IMG/VR virus record: IMGVR_UViG_3300012582_000010
Coordinates: 1 to 22,108 of that record
DNA length: 22,108 bases
Source of the DNA: a virus
Reading direction: 5' to 3' (one strand)
In this document: piece by piece, positions 18,693 to 22,108 of the stretch
Position numbering within the stretch: position 1 is the stretch's first letter
How the letters are laid out: each line of letters starts with the position of its first letter
Program-made: the position numbers and the translations under genes
The notes under the pieces: generated by a model
Seen by the model: the letters and a program-made list of their open reading frames with translations, nothing else
Database searches by the model: none
What the model was told of the DNA's origin: nothing

Positions 18693-18767
18693 TCGCTATT
18701 TTTGTTGCGTCGTGCGTATCACCGACCCGTCGTCTCGGGCCGGATTTTGTATTTGGGGGAGAGTCTG

Positions 18768-19001
18768 ATGATCGCACTGCCCAATCCGTTTGCCGAATCT
18801 TCCATGAGTACAGGAGGATATCAGGAAGCCCCGGCGGTCGTGCCGCAGTACCCAACGACGACCGCCGGGCTTTTGGAGCGGATCCTTGAGGAAGTGCTGA
18901 GTTTGCCGCCGATCATGCCGCCGGAGGATGATTTCCCCGCACCGAAATTCCTGCGCGCCGCCGAGATCATCCCGGTGCTGGCAGTGATGGCGGGGCATTG
19001 A
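18768..19001 (+). CDS. small phage protein, 77 aa, function unknown
   Basis: GGGGGAG about seven bases before the ATG at 18768 sets the start; a later in-frame ATG at 18804 follows weaker context. The product begins MIALPNPFAESSMSTGGYQE and includes TTTAGLLERILEEVLSLPPI then MPPEDDFPAPKFLRAAEIIP. The first third is disordered and Pro/Ser-rich, and the rest helical with a Pro-rich break. No domain is recognised. It lies in the rightward operon between the HTH gene and the RMF-like gene. Confidence 0.6.
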   Translation: MIALPNPFAESSMSTGGYQEAPAVVPQYPTTTAGLLERILEEVLSLPPIMPPEDDFPAPKFLRAAEIIPVLAVMAGH

Positions 19002-19022
19002 ATTTCACAACAGGAGGATGGA

Positions 19023-19619
19023 ATGGGACGGAAGAAGAAAGACGAAAACGGCGGCCTGCCGACGGCCGGTCAGAACTCGGGCCTCAATGACGAGGAAAAA
19101 CGCGCGCTGACGTTTCACCATGCCCGGGCCTTTGAAGCCGCGGATGCGCTGGTCGAGAAGGCCAAGGCCGAGCGGACGGCGATTGTCGATCTCGCAAAGT
19201 CGGATCTCGGTAAGGGCGCCAAGGCCGATAACAAGGATCTCTTGACCGCCAACACGCCGGCCAAGATGAAGGCTGTGTTCGACCGCGTGCAGCGCCTGGC
19301 GCGCTGGGCCGGTCTGCCGGTCGGCACGCAAACGCAGCTTTTCGAGAAGAAGGTGGATTCGTTCGAGGACGGCAAGGTGGCCGGCATGTCGGGCGACAAA
19401 TGTGAGCCGGCGCACAATCTCGCGCAGGATTCCTCGCAGCGCTGGATTACCGGCTGGCATGAGGGCCAAACTATCCTGATGGCGGCGTTCAAGAAGAAGC
19501 GGCCGGTGGATGCGCCCGAAGTCGGTATACCGACATCGACCGATGCGATCGACGGCGGCGCGTTGTCGACGGCGAAGGAAGCGCAAGAGAACTTCAAGCG
19601 GACCCACGGGCTCGCCTGA
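19023..19619 (+). CDS. phage protein with RMF-like motif, 198 aa
   Basis: GGAGG five bases before the ATG at 19023 sets the start. The N-terminus is Lys/Gly-rich, then a helical part (residues about 23-95) with HHARAFEAADALVEKAKAER. Residues about 112-148 (EDGKVAGMSGDKCEPA then QRWITGWHEGQ) resemble ribosome modulation factor: a Gly-x-x-Ala-Gly turn, a Cys and a 'RWxxGWxEG' end. Whether this domain binds ribosomes or has another role is unknown. It overlaps RusA by one base (TGATG). The motif is seen in phage proteins annotated as RMF-like, so the family link is reasonable. Confidence 0.72.
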   Translation: MGRKKKDENGGLPTAGQNSGLNDEEKRALTFHHARAFEAADALVEKAKAERTAIVDLAKSDLGKGAKADNKDLLTANTPAKMKAVFDRVQRLARWAGLPVGTQTQLFEKKVDSFEDGKVAGMSGDKCEPAHNLAQDSSQRWITGWHEGQTILMAAFKKKRPVDAPEVGIPTSTDAIDGGALSTAKEAQENFKRTHGLA

Positions 19620-20023
19620 TGGACGCCTTGCCGTCATACACCGATCCGCCGTTCGCGGTGGCGCCGGATATCGTGCTGGACCTTCCAGTTCCTCCGTCTG
19701 TCAACCGGACACGGCGGATCGACTGGAAGTCCGTACGCACCATGACGGCATGGATCAACGTCGCCGACGCCTATCTGCTGGCGGCGAAAGGCCGAAGCCA
19801 AAGTCCGCTGAAAATGCAGAAGATCGCGCGGTTCGAACTGATCGTCACGCTGTCCGAGCATCACACCAAGATCGATTTGGACAACGGATTGAAGGCGCTG
19901 ATCGACTATTTGCGGCGGATCGAGCTGATCGAGGACGATAGCTACAAGCATATGCGCCGGCTGGTCGTGCAATGGGGTGTGGCCCCAATGGGCTGCAGGG
20001 TCACGGTCAGGGGGATGCCGTGA
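19619..20023 (+). CDS. rusA: RusA family Holliday junction resolvase
   Basis: The 134-residue product has VPPSVNRTRR near residue 25, then HHTKIDLDNGLKALIDYL and RIELIEDDSYKHMRR. Candidate catalytic residues Asp86, Asp88, Lys92 and Asp107 keep the spacing of E. coli RusA (Asp70, Asp72, Lys76, Asp91). It should cut four-way junctions during phage recombination or packaging. Its ATG overlaps the upstream stop (TGATG) and its own stop overlaps the next GTG (GTGA at 20020-20023). Length fits the family. Confidence 0.9.
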   Translation: MDALPSYTDPPFAVAPDIVLDLPVPPSVNRTRRIDWKSVRTMTAWINVADAYLLAAKGRSQSPLKMQKIARFELIVTLSEHHTKIDLDNGLKALIDYLRRIELIEDDSYKHMRRLVVQWGVAPMGCRVTVRGMP

Positions 20024-20178
20024 GAAAGCCGCTGTCCAAAGCCGAGCTCGAGGATCTGCATTCAGTTCTGCGCCGCGCGGCCGAACGGGCTGAGCGGAAC
20101 GGCATGATCCGGCACGCCGAGAGGCTGGCCAAGGAAGTGGCAGAGCTCGCGGAAGAACTGGCGCGAGGTGTGGGGTGA
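20020..20178 (+). CDS. small helical protein, 52 aa
   Basis: A GTG at 20020 overlaps the RusA stop (GTGA), giving 52 residues: MRKPLSKAELEDLHSVLRRA then AERAERNGMIRHAERLAKEV and AELAEELARGVG. It is Glu/Arg/Ala/Leu-rich and nearly all helix, with a coiled-coil pattern. Its TGA overlaps the next GTG (GTGA at 20175-20178). A longer start at 19972 would overlap RusA by 52 bases and is less likely. Function unknown; an accessory of RusA or of the methylase is possible. Confidence 0.65.
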   Translation: MRKPLSKAELEDLHSVLRRAAERAERNGMIRHAERLAKEVAELAEELARGVG

Positions 20179-20729
20179 TTCAGTCGTCCACCATGCTTTT
20201 CAACCGGGCATTCGCGATGCCGAGCGCTGAGACGTTTGCGATCCGGCCGATTGCGGATTTTGTCGCCCGGTATCTCAGCGCCAGCACGACGAGCATTGAT
20301 CCATTTGCTCGAAACAGCGTGCTGGCAACATGGCGAAACGATCTTGATCCGGCGAGCTCGGCGCCGAGGCACATGGATGCCGAGGAATTCTGCCGTTCCG
20401 GAATCCCGAGCGTTGACCTGGCGCTATTCGATCCGCCGTACAGCCCGCGGCAGATCAGCGAGCATTACCGCGCCGCCGGTCGCGAAGTCACTCAGGCGGA
20501 TACCCAAAGCGCAGCGCTCTACAAGCGTGTGCGCGATGCCATCGATCCGCTGATCATCCCTGGTGGGATCGTCCTGTCGTTCGGTTGGTCGAGCAACGGG
20601 ATGGGCAAAGCAAGAGGCTATCAGCTCGAGGAAATCTTGCTGGTCGCTCACGGCGGCGCCCACCACGACACGATCTGCATCGCCGAGCGCAAGACCGGCC
20701 GCGCGGAAGAACTGGCGAGGGCGGGATGA
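20175..20729 (+). CDS. DPPY-type adenine DNA methyltransferase
   Basis: GTG at 20175 overlaps the previous stop. Residues 42-48 (DPFARNS) correspond to the AdoMet-binding motif region, and 86-89 (DPPY) to the catalytic motif of amino-methyltransferases, preceded by VDLALF and followed by SPRQISEHYRAAGR. Later parts read LIIPGGIVLSFGWSSNGMGK. It lacks a visible target-recognition domain, so the site is unknown. Phage proteins of this kind are often annotated as adenine-specific methylases and may protect phage DNA. Cytosine N4 methylation is a less likely alternative. Confidence 0.82.
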   Translation: MIQSSTMLFNRAFAMPSAETFAIRPIADFVARYLSASTTSIDPFARNSVLATWRNDLDPASSAPRHMDAEEFCRSGIPSVDLALFDPPYSPRQISEHYRAAGREVTQADTQSAALYKRVRDAIDPLIIPGGIVLSFGWSSNGMGKARGYQLEEILLVAHGGAHHDTICIAERKTGRAEELARAG

Positions 20730-21038
20730 CTTGAACGCGGCGTTCGCTGGACGGTCACAGAACAGTGGCGGCGAACGTATCGATGCACAACCACGGGGCC
20801 CGACCCAGTGCAAGCCCGGTCCGAAAGGCGCGAGGGCGGTCGGCGCGGAGAGGAACAGCCGCGAGAAGTTGGCGCCAATTTGATCCGCATCCTCGCGCGA
20901 TCAAGGTCCGAAGCGACGGCATGGCTCCGGTCGGCAGATCGCAAAGGGCACGGACCAACCTCACTTCGGTGGGGCTGGTCGTCCTGTGTCCTTCGCTCAA
21001 ACATTCCACCAGTCAGCAGGGGATAAGGGCCGGCGAAA
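20730..21038. other. 309 bases between methylase and replication gene with no convincing gene
   Basis: A short basic frame could begin at TTG 20731 and give 50 residues (LNAAFAGRSQNSGGERIDAQ...), but it has no ribosome site and no similarity I recognise. Other frames on both strands are Arg-rich and look like chance. AAGGG lies upstream of the next gene ATG at 21039. It may hold regulatory sequence, a small RNA, or a decayed gene. Confidence 0.4.
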
Positions 21039-21686
21039 ATGAAGATTGATCTCGAAATGCTTGAAGCGATGGTGGCGAGCGGCGCCACGGGGGAGATGGT
21101 TTTGAAGATGGTTCGGCTGCAATGCGAGCGACACGAGACAGCGCGAGCTACTCGCCGGCCGGTGGAAGCTGAGAGCAAGCGTCGGACACGTGGTGGAAAC
21201 GCGCGGACATCGGTGGACACGAATGGACATGATGTGGACATGGGTAGGACATCGGTGGACATACGCTTCGCCGAGTTTTGGAAAACCTATCCGAAGCGCG
21301 CTGGCTCGAATCCGAGGGCGCCGGCTGAAAAGCTTTTCGTCGCGGCCGTCAAGGCTGGCATCAGCGCCGACGATATCATTGCGGGTGCCAAGCGGTATGC
21401 GACAGCGGAGGCCGCCAAGATCGGCACCGAATTCATTCCCCAGGCGATGAAATGGCTGCGCAACAAATGCTGGCAGGATTATTCAACTGTGGTTGAGCAG
21501 ACAGCCGAGAAGGTTGATTGGGATGCGGTGCTGACGTCCTTCAAGAAGTTCGGGCACTGGTCACGATTTGCCGGGCCGCACCCCGATTCTCCCGCATGCC
21601 AATGTCCGCGAAAAATGCTTGAAAAATATGGGTTAGTTGCTGATTCGCAGTCATCCGCGCCACCACTTTTGAGGGCCATGCAATGA
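21039..21686 (+). CDS. phage replication-type protein, 215 aa
   Basis: The product starts MKIDLEMLEAMVASGATGEM. A charged, disordered linker (about residues 45-75, with RTSVD repeated) comes next, then FAEFWKTYPKRAGSNPRAPA, EKLFVAAVKAGISADDIIAG and EFIPQAMKWLRNKCWQDY. The pattern 'FWxxYPKRxGSNPRxPAxxxFxxAVKxG...IGTxFxPQAxxWLxxxxWxDY' is typical of phage helicase-loader or replication-initiation accessory proteins. The C-terminal part has CQCPRKMLEKYG. The linker is encoded by phased GGACA repeats, as in lambda O where the origin lies inside the gene. Helicase-loader versus initiator is not settled. Confidence 0.72.
   Translation: MKIDLEMLEAMVASGATGEMVLKMVRLQCERHETARATRRPVEAESKRRTRGGNARTSVDTNGHDVDMGRTSVDIRFAEFWKTYPKRAGSNPRAPAEKLFVAAVKAGISADDIIAGAKRYATAEAAKIGTEFIPQAMKWLRNKCWQDYSTVVEQTAEKVDWDAVLTSFKKFGHWSRFAGPHPDSPACQCPRKMLEKYGLVADSQSSAPPLLRAMQ
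21184..21261 (+). repeat. GGACA iterons phased at 10-11 bp, candidate replication origin
   Basis: GGACA begins at 21184, 21205, 21215, 21225, 21236, 21247 and 21257. Intervals are 21, 10, 10, 11, 11 and 10 bases, so every copy lies on the same face of the helix (about 10.5 bp per turn). The wider gap contains TGGTGGAAAC, which may be a degenerate copy. Most copies extend to TGGACAT. Together they encode the disordered linker of the replication-type protein. This layout matches iterons bound by an initiator. Confidence 0.68.
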
Positions 21687-21865
21687 CGCTATCGGACACC
21701 AGGCGCGCCGAGATTTCCGTAATCCAGGCCGAGATCAAGGCCAGCACGCGATATTTTTCGCAGCGTGGTGTCGAGATCACAGATCCTCGCGATGTGCTCG
21801 ACGCGCTCGATATCATCAACCGAATCGAACTGCGGATAATCGAAAACATGCAGGCCGCCGAATGA
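21683..21865 (+). CDS. small helical phage protein, 60 aa
   Basis: The ATG at 21683 overlaps the stop of the replication-type gene (ATGA). The product is MTLSDTRRAEISVIQAEIKA then STRYFSQRGVEITDPRDVLD and ALDIINRIELRIIENMQAAE. Two helices flank a DPRDVLDALD turn. No motif for enzyme or metal binding is visible. Being coupled to the replication gene, it may act with that protein. No family was recognised. Confidence 0.65.
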   Translation: MTLSDTRRAEISVIQAEIKASTRYFSQRGVEITDPRDVLDALDIINRIELRIIENMQAAE

Positions 21866-21874
21866 GCGTGCCAT

Positions 21875-22108
21875 ATGGACGACATCACCCGCGCCATTGC
21901 TGGCCTCACTGCTCGCACCGTCGCGCGCCGCTGTACTCTGGAAAATGAAAGAATGTCCAAAATGGATCGACTAAGCGAGAAGATAGCAAAGGCGGCCGGC
22001 GTCGTCGGCCGGATCAGCTCGAAGATCGAGGCGCGGGCGGATTCGCTGATTGCGCGGGAAAGCGCGCTCGAGCAGCGAACCGAGCAGGTATTCACGCCGC
22101 ATGAAAGC
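21875..22108 (+). CDS. partial coiled-coil protein, open at the window edge
   Basis: An ATG at 21875 opens a frame of at least 78 codons with no stop before the end of the window. The product reads MDDITRAIAGLTARTVARRC then TLENERMSKMDRLSEKIAKA and helical sequence RISSKIEARADSLIARESAL. It is basic and acidic in alternating turns with coiled-coil character. A start at ATG 21862 in another phase ends after 28 codons and is not preferred. It lies ten bases beyond the previous stop. Function unknown. Confidence 0.55.
   Translation, partial: MDDITRAIAGLTARTVARRCTLENERMSKMDRLSEKIAKAAGVVGRISSKIEARADSLIARESALEQRTEQVFTPHES

Noticed and set aside
20648-21262. 204-codon leftward frame opposite the methylase and replication genes
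   Set aside because: It is antisense to recognised genes and is Arg/Ser-rich, as shadow frames in GC-rich DNA are; no ribosome site.
1-22108. tRNA genes, CRISPR arrays, insertion sequences
   Set aside because: No cloverleaf with a TTCGA-type arm, no regular repeat-spacer array and no transposase motif were seen by eye; a tRNA scan would be decisive.

Overview
The window is a stretch of a temperate bacteriophage genome, or of an excised or permuted prophage. The moderately GC-rich sequence and protein types (TIGR02594-type endolysin joined to a double-psi barrel, MDSRAG-type integrase, Sak4-like ATPase with a RecE-like nuclease) resemble phages of alphaproteobacteria of the Bradyrhizobium/Rhodopseudomonas kind. 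That host assignment is from recall of families, not from a search. No tRNA, rRNA, insertion sequence or CRISPR array was seen.

Layout, left to right. (1) 1-6213, rightward: the tail of an unknown gene, a 1232-residue virion-type protein, a 67-residue protein, then a lysis-type cluster (membrane-anchored endolysin, a candidate holin, a spanin-like TM plus coiled-coil protein, and a 49-residue two-TM protein). (2) 6231-6296: an imperfect inverted repeat between converging gene sets. (3) 12514 down to 6296, leftward: a tightly packed set of about 17 small genes, many with paired cysteines, plus a phage Gp37/Gp68 (DUF5131) protein, a MazG-like protein, a DUF1643 protein, an excisionase-like protein, a tyrosine integrase and, beyond it, an attP-like repeat region. 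(4) 12525-12756: paired promoters sharing a perfect 20-bp palindrome, with a small ribbon-helix-helix (RHH) gene. (5) 17443 down to 12751, leftward: a translationally coupled early operon with a recombination module (HNH endonuclease, RecE/ExoVIII-like nuclease, Sak4-like ATPase), a small lipoprotein and three single-TM peptides of 27-39 residues. (6) 17448-17915: the lysis-lysogeny switch, an XRE repressor flanked by five copies of an operator CGGTA-N4-TACCG. (7) 17915-22108, rightward: a Cro-position regulator, small genes, a protein with an RMF-like motif, RusA, a DPPY DNA methylase and a replication-type protein whose gene contains GGACA repeats phased at 10-11 bp, a good candidate for the origin.

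The switch has the same topology as lambda: a leftward repressor gene between a left operator-promoter (TTGACC-17-TATGGT) and a right one (TTGACA-17-GATATT). Left transcription would express recombination genes, right transcription replication genes. The second leftward operon has its own promoter (TTGACG-17-TATAAC) whose -10 lies in the palindrome, probably bound by the divergent RHH protein. Transcription from the left promoter that runs past 12751 would be antisense to the RHH gene, which could link the two switches.

The least described parts are the five-operator switch, the RHH palindrome switch, the phased repeats inside the replication gene, and the chain of tiny membrane peptides linked by ATGA overlaps. 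Coordinates use starts chosen from ribosome binding sites and stop/start overlaps. Several genes are too short for usual ORF cut-offs (6064-6213, 12598-12756, 13596-13682, 16143-16292, 16289-16372, 16635-16754).
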